A DNA stretch of 64,000 bases. Source: an uncultured bacterium. Its GTDB lineage: Bacteria > Krumholzibacteriota > Krumholzibacteriia > LZORAL124-64-63. The stretch spans positions 123,654 through 187,653 of the forward strand of contig CAIWHK010000040.1 of assembly GCA_903912525.1 (NCBI GenBank), written 5' to 3'. The notes under the pieces are model-generated. The model saw only the letters and a program-made list of their open reading frames with translations. It ran no database searches and was not told where the DNA came from. How positions within the stretch are numbered: the first letter of the stretch is position 1; each line of letters opens with the position of its first letter. Made by a program: the position numbers and the translations under genes. Of this stretch, positions 30,301-38,530 are shown one piece after another.

Positions 30301-31649
30301 TCGCGCTGCTGAACGACCTGCTCGACCTGGCGAAGATCGACGCCGGCGAGCTGCAGATCAGCAACGGGCCGGTGCCCATGCACGATGTGCTCGATTCCGT
30401 CGAATCGACGCTGCTGCCGAGGGCGCAGGAAAAGGACCTCGAACTGCGCGTCACCTGCGACCCGCAGTTGCCGCGCATGTTCATGTCCGATCGGTTGCGC
30501 CTGCGGCAGATCCTCCTGAACCTGGGCACCAACGCGATCAAGTTCACCGACCGCGGCCGCGTCGACATCGAGGCCAGCCTCGTGGGCGACGGGGACCCGG
30601 TGTTGTCGCTGGTCGTGCGCGACACCGGTGTGGGTATCGCCGCCGACCAGCTCGAGCTGATCTTCCAGCCGTTCATGCAGGCGCCGGGCGAGGACCTGGC
30701 CGCGCGCGGCGGCACCGGCCTGGGCCTGGACATCTCGCGCCGGCTGGCGCGCGCGCTGGGTGGTGACATCGCGGTGGTGTCGCAGCCGGGCCTCGGCAGC
30801 GCCTTTACGCTGCGGATGCCCCTGGTCCCGTGCGACGAGGGTGCCGAGATCGTGGCTCATATGAACGAGGTCACGGCCGCGCCCGAGATCACGGGTGGCC
30901 GCCTTGCGCAGCGCCGCCTGCTGGTGGTCGACGACAACCCGGACAATCGCGAGGTCGTCTCCTTCTACCTGAAGGAGGCCGGCGCGACGGTCGAGACGGC
31001 CGTCGACGGCGCCGACGGCGTGCGGAAGGTGCACGAGGCCATCGCCGCCGCGCGCCCCTACGACGCGGTGCTGATGGACATGCGCATGCCGGTGATGAAC
31101 GGCTACAAGGCCACGCTGTCACTCAGGCGCGCGGGGGTGCTGACGCCGGTGATCGCGCTGACCGCGCACGCGATGGAGGGCGACGAGCGCGCCTGCCTGA
31201 ACTCGGGCTGCAATGCCTATGTGTCCAAGCCGATCGAGCCGCTGACGCTCATCGCGACGGTGGCCGCGCAATTGAGCCCGGCCGCCGCCGCCGAGCCCGA
31301 GATCGCAATGCCGAAGCCCGGGGGAATGCTCTCGGGGTTGGCCGGGGACGCCCGTTTCCTGCCGCTGCTGCTGCGCTATCTGGAGGGGCTGCCCGAGCAG
31401 GTCGAGGCCATCGACGCAGCCCGGCGCGCCGGCGACGACAAGGCGGTCCTGGAACTGGTCCACCGTCTGCACGGCACGGGCACCAGCTTCGGCTACCCGC
31501 AGATCAGCGAGGTCGCGGGCGCCTGCGAGCGCAGGCTTCGCCAGGGCGGGGACCCCGCGCAGATGCCCGATCTGGACGCATTGGAGAACCTGCTGGTCGC
31601 TGCCGCCGCCAGTCGTGACGCCATCGCTACCATCGGGGGCCAGACGTGA
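27339..31649 (+). CDS. Hybrid sensor kinase: CHASE, three PAS, GAF, HisKA, HATPase, REC, Hpt
   Basis: 1436 residues. TM1 is near 22-42, an extracytoplasmic CHASE domain covers about 70-290, and TM2 is near 318-338. Three PAS folds with PAC segments follow (DLSTDFVYWRGVDGRLNYVSP; VEYVSPNVRNLLG; LGLWDWNVVTGEV). Then come a GAF-like region, HisKA (ARMSHEIRTPM), HATPase (LGTNAIKFT, DTGVGI, GTGLGLDIS), a receiver (VLMDMRMPVMNG) and a C-terminal Hpt (LVHRLHGTGTSFGY). The ribosome site is GAGGAGG. It overlaps the diguanylate cyclase gene by four bases, which is the likely output of its phosphorelay. Confidence 0.93.
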   Translation: MSEPQTPPQGVTAQHTARRWVVWVAAALALVGSGVSLVVFRSVQHGEIRHAENDFHNRVSQQYWAVRENLGLHNVVLHALASYVETTGDINQENFAAFVAPLVAEVPGIQALEWIPAVPAGDRAAFEQAVAAADFPGFSIVERDAADALSPAAGRGIFYPVRCAFPLESNRKALGFDLGSEPVRRAALMRAAETRQLSATAPVRLLQEQGAQNAWLSFMPVWGAQEAGGASHQLRGYVLGVFRAGDVIADALQAVPDAPLPMEITDLDAGGPARVFGNDVDELMARGGLSRDLEMSVGGRQWQVRFVSPRLATASLASWLALAVSAILTWLVSAAFVMLARSRANAERLIAERTAELRESNERLRTVADLSTDFVYWRGVDGRLNYVSPAAHAVTGYHPAEFYAQPGLLDALVAPEDRERWQHRQKAARAGLALEPAEIAFVALDGSRRMLRHRSRPVMDPEHGLVGQRASLTDITEAKLSDESRDRERRLFIGGPVVVFRWRVGGDWPVEYVSPNVRNLLGVEPEELISGSVHYLDLIQPEDRQRALDNARRMADSGQASFQQSYRLFGRSGRILHVLDFTVLVRDADGVVTHHEGYLQDVSEREEVRHQLEISKQQLDLAITGANLGLWDWNVVTGEVRFSDGFAAMLGYGPGELAPHVDTWKHLVHPDDLAQVMAVLQAHLEGATQQYETEHRLRHRDGHLIWVLDRGRVLERDGAGRALRAAGTHLDITDLRRVNERYQAGLALRERISQALARCTEFDEIAEIAQSMMADAARFVGAAVSFIVRLDGSDESLRVINSWGAEPDSAGGAARVWMLGGRFSAWWPLTENLREPQLVDIRRVDLPPAMRDYLRDQGARSIVMMVVPVGSDVRYLVAFAARRLATAWEAPDAEFLRVLRDAFAFAQQRVELNRQNEQTRRQLVVALDRAEQANKVKITFLARMSHEIRTPMTAIVGLADVLRRSRTDLDEKTRAWLEQIHRNADHLIALLNDLLDLAKIDAGELQISNGPVPMHDVLDSVESTLLPRAQEKDLELRVTCDPQLPRMFMSDRLRLRQILLNLGTNAIKFTDRGRVDIEASLVGDGDPVLSLVVRDTGVGIAADQLELIFQPFMQAPGEDLAARGGTGLGLDISRRLARALGGDIAVVSQPGLGSAFTLRMPLVPCDEGAEIVAHMNEVTAAPEITGGRLAQRRLLVVDDNPDNREVVSFYLKEAGATVETAVDGADGVRKVHEAIAAARPYDAVLMDMRMPVMNGYKATLSLRRAGVLTPVIALTAHAMEGDERACLNSGCNAYVSKPIEPLTLIATVAAQLSPAAAAEPEIAMPKPGGMLSGLAGDARFLPLLLRYLEGLPEQVEAIDAARRAGDDKAVLELVHRLHGTGTSFGYPQISEVAGACERRLRQGGDPAQMPDLDALENLLVAAAASRDAIATIGGQT

Positions 31650-32560
31650 GCCCATTGACGGCGCTCCTCATCGACGACGACCCCGTTGTCCACGACCTGA
31701 TCAACTACCACCTGGAGGGTGTCGTCGACCGCATCCTGCACGCCGAGCACCCGGCCTCCGGCATCGCCCTGGCCACGCACGACATGCCCGACGTCATCCT
31801 GCTCGATATCGAGATGCCGTACATGGACGGCTTCCAGGTCTGTCGCGAACTGAAGCAACTTTCGCTGACGCGCGACATCCCGGTCGTCTTCCTGACCTCG
31901 GACAACGCGACGCACCATGTGGCCCGCGGTCTGGACCTTGGCGGCGTCGACTACGTGACCAAGCCGTTCGTGGCGATCGAACTGCAGGCCCGGGTGCGCG
32001 CGGCGTTGCGCACGCGACGCCTGATCGAGCTGTTGCGCGTCCACGCGCACATCGACGCGTTGACAGGCCTGAAGAACCGCGGCGCGCTGGAGGATGGGCT
32101 GGCGCGGGCAGCGGCCGGTGTTGCCCGCAAGGGCGGCGGTTTCGCGGCCGTGATGCTCGACGTCGACCATTTCAAGCGCGTCAACGACACCTACGGCCAC
32201 GGGATCGGCGACGAGGTGCTGCGGCGGCTGGGCGCGACGATCGGCGTGCTGTGCCGGCCGACGGACCTGGCCGCGCGCTACGGCGGCGAGGAGTTCGCGC
32301 TGGTGCTGCCGGAGACCACCCAGGCCACGGCCATCACCGTCTGCGAGCGCCTGCTGGAGGCCATCCGGCAGATCCGCGTGTCCGCGCCCGGCGGCGAGTT
32401 CGGGTTCACCGTCAGCGCCGGGCTGGCGATGGCCGGCGGCGACTGTCCCGCCGACGATGTCCTGCAGCGGGCCGACGAGGCGCTCTATCACGCCAAGGGG
32501 CTCGGCCGTGACCGCCTCGTCATCTGGGCCATGGCGCCGGCCGACGAACCCGGCGCCTGA
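31646..32560 (+). CDS. Response regulator-diguanylate cyclase (REC-GGDEF)
   Basis: 304 residues, GTG start overlapping the kinase stop (GTGA). The receiver has IDDDP, the phospho-acceptor in ILLDIEMPYMDG, and K in YVTKPF. The GGDEF domain has the active site YGGEEFAL and an upstream RPTD five residues before it, which is the inhibitory I-site. It should make cyclic di-GMP when phosphorylated and be subject to product inhibition. The partner kinase is the translationally coupled hybrid upstream, whose Hpt domain can deliver phosphate. Confidence 0.94.
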   Translation: MSPLTALLIDDDPVVHDLINYHLEGVVDRILHAEHPASGIALATHDMPDVILLDIEMPYMDGFQVCRELKQLSLTRDIPVVFLTSDNATHHVARGLDLGGVDYVTKPFVAIELQARVRAALRTRRLIELLRVHAHIDALTGLKNRGALEDGLARAAAGVARKGGGFAAVMLDVDHFKRVNDTYGHGIGDEVLRRLGATIGVLCRPTDLAARYGGEEFALVLPETTQATAITVCERLLEAIRQIRVSAPGGEFGFTVSAGLAMAGGDCPADDVLQRADEALYHAKGLGRDRLVIWAMAPADEPGA

Positions 32561-32634
32561 CCGCCCAGGGGTGGCGGTCCGCCTCGCGCGTTTCTTTCAT
32601 GTCGGACTCAACACCCGACGGAAGGAAGGCGACG

Positions 32635-33216
32635 ATGGGCAAGGGTCGGCTCGAGGCGTTCAGCGACGGCGTGATCGCCATCCTCATCACGATCATGGTC
32701 CTGGAACTGAAGGTGCCGCACGGCGGTGGCGCCGGGCTGGCCGACCTGTGGCCGCTGCTGCCCGTGTTCCTGAGCTATGTGCTCAGCTTCGTCTTCCTGG
32801 GCATCTATTGGATGAACCACCACCACCTGCTGCAGGCGGTGCGCCACGTGGACGGCCGGGTGCTGTGGGCCAATATGCACCTGTTGTTCTGGCTGTCGCT
32901 GATCCCGTTCACCACCGCCTGGATGGGCGAGAACGACTTCGCCGAGTGGCCGGTGGCGCTGTACGGCATCGTGCTGCTGGGCTCGGCCATCGGGTATTTC
33001 TCGCTGACGCGCGCCCTGATCGCGCGGCACGGCGACGAGTCGGTGCTGGCGAAGGCGGTGGGCGCCGACGTGAAGGGGCGCATCTCGCTGGTGATGTACG
33101 CGGCCGGGATCGGCGTGGCCTTCGTGGAGCCGCTGGCGGCGTGCGCGCTGTACGTGGCCGTGGCCGTGATGTGGCTGTTGCCGGACCGGCGGATCGAGAG
33201 GCACCTGGCGGGGTGA
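32635..33216 (+). CDS. TMEM175-family (DUF1211) membrane channel protein
   Basis: 193 residues with about six membrane helices. The N terminus has the family motif RLEAFSDGVIAILITIMVLEL, containing the F-S-D that lines the pore in bacterial TMEM175 potassium channels. HHHLLQAVRHVDGRVLWANMHLLFWLSLIPF is the second conserved block. ATG 32635 follows GGAAGG; a further in-frame ATG at 32599 lacks a ribosome site. It is transcribed in the same direction as the cyclase gene but separated by 74 bp. Its stop abuts a remnant of a chemotaxis receptor gene. Confidence 0.88.
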   Translation: MGKGRLEAFSDGVIAILITIMVLELKVPHGGGAGLADLWPLLPVFLSYVLSFVFLGIYWMNHHHLLQAVRHVDGRVLWANMHLLFWLSLIPFTTAWMGENDFAEWPVALYGIVLLGSAIGYFSLTRALIARHGDESVLAKAVGADVKGRISLVMYAAGIGVAFVEPLAACALYVAVAVMWLLPDRRIERHLAG

Positions 33217-33346
33217 TACCGGACGAATCGTCAGCGCCGTGTCGGCCGACGTGATGGAGAACAGCGACCGCATCCGGCAGAGCGCCCAGGACCTGGCCGT
33301 GTTCGCGGCCGGGCTGCAGGACAAGGTGGGCCGGTTCCGGACGTAG
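33215..33346 (+). pseudogene. Remnant of a chemotaxis receptor C terminus
   Basis: A frame open from the TMEM175 stop to TAG 33344 encodes SAVSADVMENSDRIRQSAQDL, then LQDKVGRFRT. This is the pattern of an MCP tail and resembles the last residues of the receptor at 6257 ([10 protein letters not shown]). No start codon or upstream receptor remains. It indicates that a receptor gene was truncated where the TMEM175 gene now ends. A degraded palindrome half follows directly at 33348. Confidence 0.6.
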
Positions 33347-33347
33347 G

Positions 33348-33362
33348 GGGCGCCGGCGCAAG
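33348..33362. repeat. Degenerate palindrome half
   Basis: GGCGCCGGCGCAAGC keeps the centre and right arm only. It lies immediately after the receptor remnant. Confidence 0.45.
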
Positions 33363-33475
33363 CCCCGCCCGCCGCGCACTACGCTTGACGCGCCCCCCGC
33401 CATCCCCGACTTTTGATCGCAGCGCGGCCCTGCCTGGCCGCCGCTTTCCGCCTCCTGCGTGATGGAGCCCGTGCC

Positions 33476-34150
33476 ATGGACCTGACCGGATTCGCCCTGC
33501 TGACGCTGTCGTCGCTGTTCGCAGTCATCGACCCGCTCGGCTGCATCCCGTTCTTCACGGGGCAGACCGCCGGCTTCACGCGCGCCCGCAAGCGCAAGAT
33601 CCTGGTGCGCGCGCTGCTGGTCTCGCTGTGCGTGCTGCTGGCGTTCACCTATGCAGGCACCCTTCTGCTGCACGTGTTCGGCATCACGATCGACGCCTTC
33701 CGCATCGCCGGCGGCGTCATCCTGTTCGGCATCGGCCTGGACATGCTGCAGAGCCGGCCCCGCCGCTGGCACACCGGCCTGGACCAGGCAGCCAAGCTGT
33801 CGGCCGCCGAGGCTGCGCCAGTGGATGTCGACCACGACCACGACCCGTCGGTGACCCCGCTGGCCATCCCGATGATCGCCGGCCCGGCCTCGATCACCAC
33901 CGTGATGGTGCTGCGCGCGCAGTCGCCCGGCGTGCCGGGCGCGGCGATCGTGGGCATCGCCGTGCTGCTGACCCTGCTGCTGACGGGCGTCATCCTGCTG
34001 ACGGCCGACACCGTGCTGCGCCGCCTGGGCGGCACCGGCATGCGCATCGTCGAGAAGCTGATGGGCCTGCTGGTGACGGTGATCGCGGTGCAGCTGGTGA
34101 TGAACGGGGTGGGGCCGTTCATTGCGGGGCTGGTGAAGGGCGGGTCGTAG
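33476..34150 (+). CDS. MarC-family integral membrane protein
   Basis: 224 residues with six membrane helices in two groups of three, split by a polar His/Asp-rich loop (VDVDHDHDPSVTPLAIP). MarC signatures include LFAVIDPLGCIPFF near the N terminus and PLAIPMIAGPASITTVMVL after the loop. Despite the name, a multidrug-resistance role was not confirmed for the family; its substrate is unknown. ATG 33476 is the only start that keeps the first helix intact without extra charged residues. A palindrome lies 17 bp after its stop. Confidence 0.9.
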   Translation: MDLTGFALLTLSSLFAVIDPLGCIPFFTGQTAGFTRARKRKILVRALLVSLCVLLAFTYAGTLLLHVFGITIDAFRIAGGVILFGIGLDMLQSRPRRWHTGLDQAAKLSAAEAAPVDVDHDHDPSVTPLAIPMIAGPASITTVMVLRAQSPGVPGAAIVGIAVLLTLLLTGVILLTADTVLRRLGGTGMRIVEKLMGLLVTVIAVQLVMNGVGPFIAGLVKGGS

Positions 34151-34167
34151 GGCAACGGGCCACGCCC

Positions 34168-34185
34168 ACTTGCGCCGGCGCAAGT
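34168..34185. repeat. Palindrome copy 11 (perfect)
   Basis: Perfect 18-mer between the MarC gene and the downstream membrane-protein gene, which is on the same strand. Confidence 0.97.
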
Positions 34186-34283
34186 GGCGCGATTGCCCCT
34201 TCGCATCCGCCCCACCCGTGGTAGACTCGGGCGTGCGCCAACCGACGCGCGCGCGATCCCACGGCAGGAAGGCGGATTCCCGC

Positions 34284-35063
34284 ATGTCGAACAGGTCCAC
34301 GACCCACGGGAAGAGCCGGGGCAGCGCCATCGCCTGGCTGCTGGCCGGAGTGGTCGGCCTGGGCGCCGCCGGGTGGGGGTTCACGCTTGCGCCCATCTTC
34401 CATCGCCAGCACCTGCCCGCGTTCCGACAGCAGCATGCGGCGCTGTTCGCGAAGGCGGACATCGTCACGCTGGCCTCGGCGCCGGTGACGTTTCGCATCA
34501 GCGGGGTCGACAGCCTGTCGGGCATCCTCGGATTCTGCCGCTTCGACCACATCACGGCCGGCACCGAGGATCCGGCCGTGGCGGCGCCCGACATCCGCTG
34601 GGCGCCGGGGCGCGAGCAGCGGTGGCCCGACAACATCACCTACACCCCGCGCACGGCCGTGCTGCGCGTGCCGCCCCCGCTCGAGTGCATCCTCACCTTC
34701 CCGCCGTCCGGGGCCGGCGCGCCGCGCGCGTTCACGATCGAGGCCGATGTCTCGGTGCCGCGCTGGGCGACGGCCGGCAAGCTTGAGGTCGTCACCCGGC
34801 GCCTGGTCGAGCGCTCCACCGTCTACATCCCCACCGACCCGGCCGAGACCGGTGTGCTGACCGAGTTCGAGCGCAAGTCCGCCAAGCAGGCACGTGTCGA
34901 CAGCATCGGCAGCTGGGGCGTGTTCGGGGGCGCGGTTGGGCTGATCCTGGCCTGGAGCGGCATCTCGGGGTTCCTCGACGCGATCGGTGTCATCCGCATC
35001 GACAAGGGCGGGCGCATCCGGCGCGTGTCGCGCGGTGGGAAGAAGCGGGCGAAGCGGCGGTAG
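34284..35063 (+). CDS. Membrane protein of unknown function (DUF3592-like layout)
   Basis: 259 residues. One helix near the N terminus (IAWLLAGVVGLGAAGWGF) and one near 215-235 (WGVFGGAVGLILAWSGISGFL) bracket an extracytoplasmic domain of about 170 residues with strand-rich segments (VTFRISGVDSLSG, YTPRTAVLRVP). This two-helix arrangement resembles DUF3592 proteins but the match is weak. The C terminus is strongly basic (RGGKKRAKRR). ATG 34284 follows an AGGAAGGCGG ribosome site. Its stop is directly followed by the candidate small RNA on the other strand. Confidence 0.7.
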   Translation: MSNRSTTHGKSRGSAIAWLLAGVVGLGAAGWGFTLAPIFHRQHLPAFRQQHAALFAKADIVTLASAPVTFRISGVDSLSGILGFCRFDHITAGTEDPAVAAPDIRWAPGREQRWPDNITYTPRTAVLRVPPPLECILTFPPSGAGAPRAFTIEADVSVPRWATAGKLEVVTRRLVERSTVYIPTDPAETGVLTEFERKSAKQARVDSIGSWGVFGGAVGLILAWSGISGFLDAIGVIRIDKGGRIRRVSRGGKKRAKRR

Positions 35064-35070
35064 CGGGGAC

Positions 35071-35208
35071 AAAAAAATGCTCCACGAGCGGCTGCGCGCC
35101 GTACAGCTGCCGGGCGAGAGCAGCCGATACCGCGCGCGCGGCCAACCCGTGGAGCATGCGCTGGTCAGTCCCCGGGTGGGGGCCCGAGGTTGGAGAGCCC
35201 AGCGTATT
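35071..35208 (-). ncRNA. Candidate structured small RNA with own promoter and terminator
   Basis: On the minus strand a sigma-70-like promoter (35245-35216) is followed by about 138 bases with two stem domains. P1 is CGCTGG (35204-35199) with CCAGCG (35164-35159). P2 is ATGCTCCACG (35157-35148) with CGTGGAGCAT (35086-35077). P2 ends in a run of six or seven U (35077-35071). It lies between two converging protein genes. I do not recognise it as SRP, 6S, tmRNA or RNase P RNA. A long terminator is the alternative. Confidence 0.5.
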
Positions 35209-35215
35209 CTGAACC

Positions 35216-35245
35216 ATTCTACCGGACGGAACGGGTGACGAGCAA
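35216..35245 (-). promoter_or_regulatory. Promoter of the candidate small RNA
   Basis: Minus strand TTGCTC, an 18-base spacer, and TAGAAT, placed about 8 bases before the first base of the predicted RNA. Confidence 0.55.
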
Positions 35246-35410
35246 GAAAATAATAACGAAACGGCGATATATTCGCCACAATATGCAGGGAGATTTGTCC
35301 AAAGCGCCGCTGATTGTGGGCTTTTTCGACGGCGCCTGATCGGTGATCCGCCGCGATATCGAGCCCCGACAGGCCCACGGGGACCCGTGCCGCGGCGCTC
35401 AGGGGCAGGC

Positions 35411-35439
35411 AAGAGGCCCGGGGGTGACCCGGGCCTCTT
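35411..35439 (-). terminator. Hairpin terminator of the prolyl oligopeptidase gene
   Basis: AAGAGGCCCGGG-GGTGA-CCCGGGCCTCTT, a perfect 12-bp stem with a 5-base loop, 29 bp after the stop codon of the minus-strand gene. There is no strong U-tract. Confidence 0.75.
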
Positions 35440-35467
35440 CGCGTCCAGCCGGTGATCGAGGCCGGCG

Positions 35468-37570
35468 TCAGCGCAGCATCTTCCACAGGTACGCGTAGGT
35501 GATCGACCACATGTACGCGCGCTGGTTCAGGTTCGCCGCGGCGCCGTGGCCGCCCTCGGTGTTCTCGAAGTAGTAGACGGGCTTGCCCATGTCGGTCATG
35601 CGCTTGACCATCTTGCGGGCGTGGCCCGGGTGCACGCGGTCGTCGCGCGTCGAGGTCATGAAGAAGACCTTCGGGTACGTCTTCGACTTGTCGAGGTTGT
35701 GGTACGGCGACCATTTCTGCATGAAGTCCCAGTCGGACGTGTCGGGGTTGCCGTACTCGGCCATCCAGCTGGCGCCGGCCAGCAGGTGGCTGAAGCGCTT
35801 CATGTCCAGCAGCGGCACCTGGCAGACGACGGCGTTGAACAACTCGGGCCGCTGCGTGAACGTGGCGCCCACGAGCAGGCCGCCGTTCGAGCCGCCCATG
35901 ATGCCCAGGTGCGCCGGCGAGGTGACCTTGCGCGCGATCAGGTCCTCGGCGATGGCGATGAAGTCGTCGAACGTGGTCTGGTGCTTCTCGCGCACCGCGG
36001 CCTGGTGCCACTTGGGACCGAACTCGCCGCCGCCGCGGATGTTGGCCAGCACGTAGACGCCGCCGCGGCTGACCCACGCCTCGCCCGTCGTCCCGGAGTA
36101 GCCCGGGCGCTGCGAGATCTCGAAGCCGCCGTAGCCGTACAGCAGCGTCGGGTTGGCGCCGTTGGCCACATATCCCTTCGGCATGATGATGAAGTAGGGG
36201 ATCTTCGTGCCGTCCTTCGAGGTGGCCTCGTACTGGTCGACCTTCATGCCGGTGGCGTCGAAGTAGGCGGACATCTTCTGGACCAGCTTCGGTTCCTGGC
36301 CGTCGCGCACCACGTACTGGCTGGCCGGCGTCAGGAAATCGTTGTAGCTGAAGAAGAAGGTGTCGTCCTTCTCGCTGGTGGCGCCGGGACCGCCCGAGCC
36401 GAGTCCGGGCAGCTTGATCTCCTCGCGCGCCCAGGCCCCGTCCTTCAGCGTCAGGCGGTACATGCGGCTGGTGACGTTGTCGAGCGTCGACAGCAGCAGC
36501 GTGTTGCGCGTCGATGACGTGCCCGCCAGCGAGACGCGCTCGCTGGGCGTGAACAGCTCGGTGAACTCGCGGCTGCCGCCCAGGAACGCATCCAGCCCGA
36601 TGACCAGCAGCGCGCCGGCCGGGTACGTGCGCCCGCCGACGGTCCAGTCGGTGCGCAGCGTGACGAGCATCTGTTCCTTGAAGATGCCGCCCATCGAGGC
36701 GTCGTCGGGGATGTCGATCTTCACCAGGCGCCCGCCCAGCCGCAGCCAGGCCTGGCCGCGATAGAACTCGGGCGTGCGCGAGATGACGTCGTACGAGCCC
36801 TCGGGATTGATGATGGTGAAGCCGCTGGCCGACACGTCGGCCTGCTTGCCCTCGTACACGGTCTCGGCCGCCGACATCGGCGTGCCGCGACGCCACAGCT
36901 TGACCAGCCGCGGGTAGCCCGAGTCGGTCAGCGAGCCGGGGCCGAAGTCGGTGCCCAGCCACACCGTGTCCTGGTCCTTCCAGCCGAGCTGCGACTTGGC
37001 CTCGGGCAGGCTGAAGCCGCCCTCGACGAACTTCTTGTCGACCGCGTCGAACTCGCGGACGACGACCGCGTCGCCGCCGCCGCGCGACAGCGAGACCAGG
37101 CAGCGGCGCGATTCGGGCTGCAGGAAGTCCGCGCCCTTCCAGACCCAGTTCTCCTTGTCGGCCTTCGCCAGCGCGTCGATGTCGAGCACCGTCTCCCACG
37201 TCGCATTGCCCGCGAGGTACTGGTCCAGCGATGTGCGCCGCCAGATGCCGCGCACATGCTCGGCGTCCTGCCAGTAGTTGTACAGGTAGTCGCCCGCGAA
37301 GCTGACAGCGGGGATGCGCGCGCGGTCGTTGTAGATCTCGAGCAGCCGCGCGTGGATGGGCTTGAACTCGGCCACCTTCTCGAGCTCGGCCGTGTCCTTG
37401 GCCGAGCGGGCCTTGACCCACTCCAGGGCCTTCTTCCCCTCGACCTCTTCCAGCCACAGGTTCGGGTCGGCGGGGTCGGCCGCGGGGGCCTTGGCGGCGG
37501 CCCGGGCCAGGGGGGCGGCCAGCGTGACCATCAGCAACAGGGCCGCGAGCAGGACGGACTTTGAGCGCAT
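35468..37570 (-). CDS. Prolyl oligopeptidase family serine peptidase (S9A)
   Basis: 700 residues. A signal peptide (KSVLLAALLLMVTLAAPLARA) suggests export. The N-terminal two thirds form the beta-propeller typical of S9 peptidases. The C-terminal alpha/beta-hydrolase domain shows the nucleophile in GIMGGSNGGLLVG, an Asp in TSTRDDRVHPGHARKM and the His in NTEGGHGAAANLNQ. S9A enzymes cleave short peptides after proline. The gene is alone between a corrinoid operon transcribed the other way and a terminator hairpin. Confidence 0.93.
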   Translation of the reverse strand: MRSKSVLLAALLLMVTLAAPLARAAAKAPAADPADPNLWLEEVEGKKALEWVKARSAKDTAELEKVAEFKPIHARLLEIYNDRARIPAVSFAGDYLYNYWQDAEHVRGIWRRTSLDQYLAGNATWETVLDIDALAKADKENWVWKGADFLQPESRRCLVSLSRGGGDAVVVREFDAVDKKFVEGGFSLPEAKSQLGWKDQDTVWLGTDFGPGSLTDSGYPRLVKLWRRGTPMSAAETVYEGKQADVSASGFTIINPEGSYDVISRTPEFYRGQAWLRLGGRLVKIDIPDDASMGGIFKEQMLVTLRTDWTVGGRTYPAGALLVIGLDAFLGGSREFTELFTPSERVSLAGTSSTRNTLLLSTLDNVTSRMYRLTLKDGAWAREEIKLPGLGSGGPGATSEKDDTFFFSYNDFLTPASQYVVRDGQEPKLVQKMSAYFDATGMKVDQYEATSKDGTKIPYFIIMPKGYVANGANPTLLYGYGGFEISQRPGYSGTTGEAWVSRGGVYVLANIRGGGEFGPKWHQAAVREKHQTTFDDFIAIAEDLIARKVTSPAHLGIMGGSNGGLLVGATFTQRPELFNAVVCQVPLLDMKRFSHLLAGASWMAEYGNPDTSDWDFMQKWSPYHNLDKSKTYPKVFFMTSTRDDRVHPGHARKMVKRMTDMGKPVYYFENTEGGHGAAANLNQRAYMWSITYAYLWKMLR

Positions 37571-37879
37571 GGGTGGGCTCCATCGGAGGTTGGGGACGGG
37601 GTCGGGGGGTTGCGCCGGGCGATCTTAGCAGATGCCGGCGCGGGGGGCCAGCGGGCGCCGTGGGTGCGGAGGCCGGCGGAATTGCCGCCGCGGCGCCAAA
37701 ACGGGACGTATTTTGTGTTAAATGATCACATAAATATTACAGGTGCAGGCTAATTGACAGCGTGCCGACAACAACAGAAGATCACGCGGGCCACGGTCCG
37801 GCGCGCGGAAACTGTTCCGTCCGCCGGAACGACGGCGCCACCCAGACGCGGACGAGGTTGCCGCTTGCTGCAAAGGGTG
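37571..37879. promoter_or_regulatory. Control region of the corrinoid operon
   Basis: An AT-rich stretch at 37708-37741 contains a TGTG...CACA near-dyad (37715-37731) and a TAAATATT promoter-like element. A GTTCCG-TCCGC-CGGAAC dyad follows at 37814-37830, probably in the leader. I see no cobalamin riboswitch. Confidence 0.4.
37814..37830. promoter_or_regulatory. GTTCCG-N5-CGGAAC dyad in the corrinoid leader
   Basis: Perfect 6-bp arms around TCCGC. Same arms and spacing as the dyad before the WYL regulator. Confidence 0.45.
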
Positions 37880-38530
37880 ATGCGTCTTTACGCGGATGCC
37901 GTGCTCGACACGGACCGCGATCGCGCGCTGCAGGTCGTCACCGACGCCGTCGAGGCGCATGTCTCGCCGGAAGAGGTGGTCTTCGAGATCGTCCTGCCTT
38001 CGCTCGAATCGATGATGACCGCCGTGAGCGAGGGGCAGGGCGTCAGCCTGGCCCAGCACTACATGGCCGCGCAGATCGGCGCCGAGGTGGTGGAGGAGAT
38101 GATCCCCCGCTTCGCCGCGCGGCCGGCCACGGTCGGTCGCGTCATCATCGGCACCGCGCCGGGCGACTTCCACGGGCTGGGCAAGCGGATCGTCACCGGC
38201 TGCCTCAAGGCCATGATGGTCGATGTCGTCGACCTGGGTCTGAACATCCCTGCCGAACGTTTCGTCGACGAGGCCGTGGCGCGCCATGCGCAGGTCATCG
38301 CGGTTTCGACCATGATGCTCCACACCGCGCTCGGCGAAGGTGGCAGCCTGGGCGTGCGGCGGCTCCTGCGTGAGCGCGGCCTCGAAGGCCGCATCAGGAT
38401 CGCCGTGGGCGGCGCGCCGTACCGGTTCGACCCCAATCTCTACAAGGCGGTGGAGGCCGACGCGTGGGCCGAGAACGGCATCCTCGCCGGCAAGGTGATC
38501 ACCGATCTCATCCACGAGGTCACGCCATGA
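37880..38530 (+). CDS. Corrinoid-binding protein (B12 cap plus B12-binding domain)
   Basis: 216 residues from ATG 37880. The first ~85 residues are the helical cap (VVFEIVLPSLESMMTAVSEG, HYMAAQIGAEVVEEMI). A Rossmann-like B12-binding domain follows with the D-x-H-x-x-G motif in GDFHGLGKRIV, a Ser in VSTMM and the GG in VGGAPYR. It resembles MtaC/MttC-like methyl carriers, in which the His ligates cobalt. An upstream TTG (37754) would add 42 residues of low-complexity basic sequence and seems less likely. The stop overlaps the methyltransferase ATG. Confidence 0.9.
   Translation: MRLYADAVLDTDRDRALQVVTDAVEAHVSPEEVVFEIVLPSLESMMTAVSEGQGVSLAQHYMAAQIGAEVVEEMIPRFAARPATVGRVIIGTAPGDFHGLGKRIVTGCLKAMMVDVVDLGLNIPAERFVDEAVARHAQVIAVSTMMLHTALGEGGSLGVRRLLRERGLEGRIRIAVGGAPYRFDPNLYKAVEADAWAENGILAGKVITDLIHEVTP

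Noticed and set aside
32599..32634. ATG start for the TMEM175-like protein at 32599
   Set aside because: It lacks a ribosome site and adds a polar segment before the conserved first helix; ATG 32635 has GGAAGG.
35071..35208. SRP, 6S, tmRNA or RNase P identity for the candidate RNA
   Set aside because: I could not find the conserved sequence elements of any of these; the 5' and 3' ends do not form the closing stem of 6S RNA.
37571..37879. Cobalamin riboswitch before the corrinoid operon
   Set aside because: The leader is short and I do not see the B12-box sequence.
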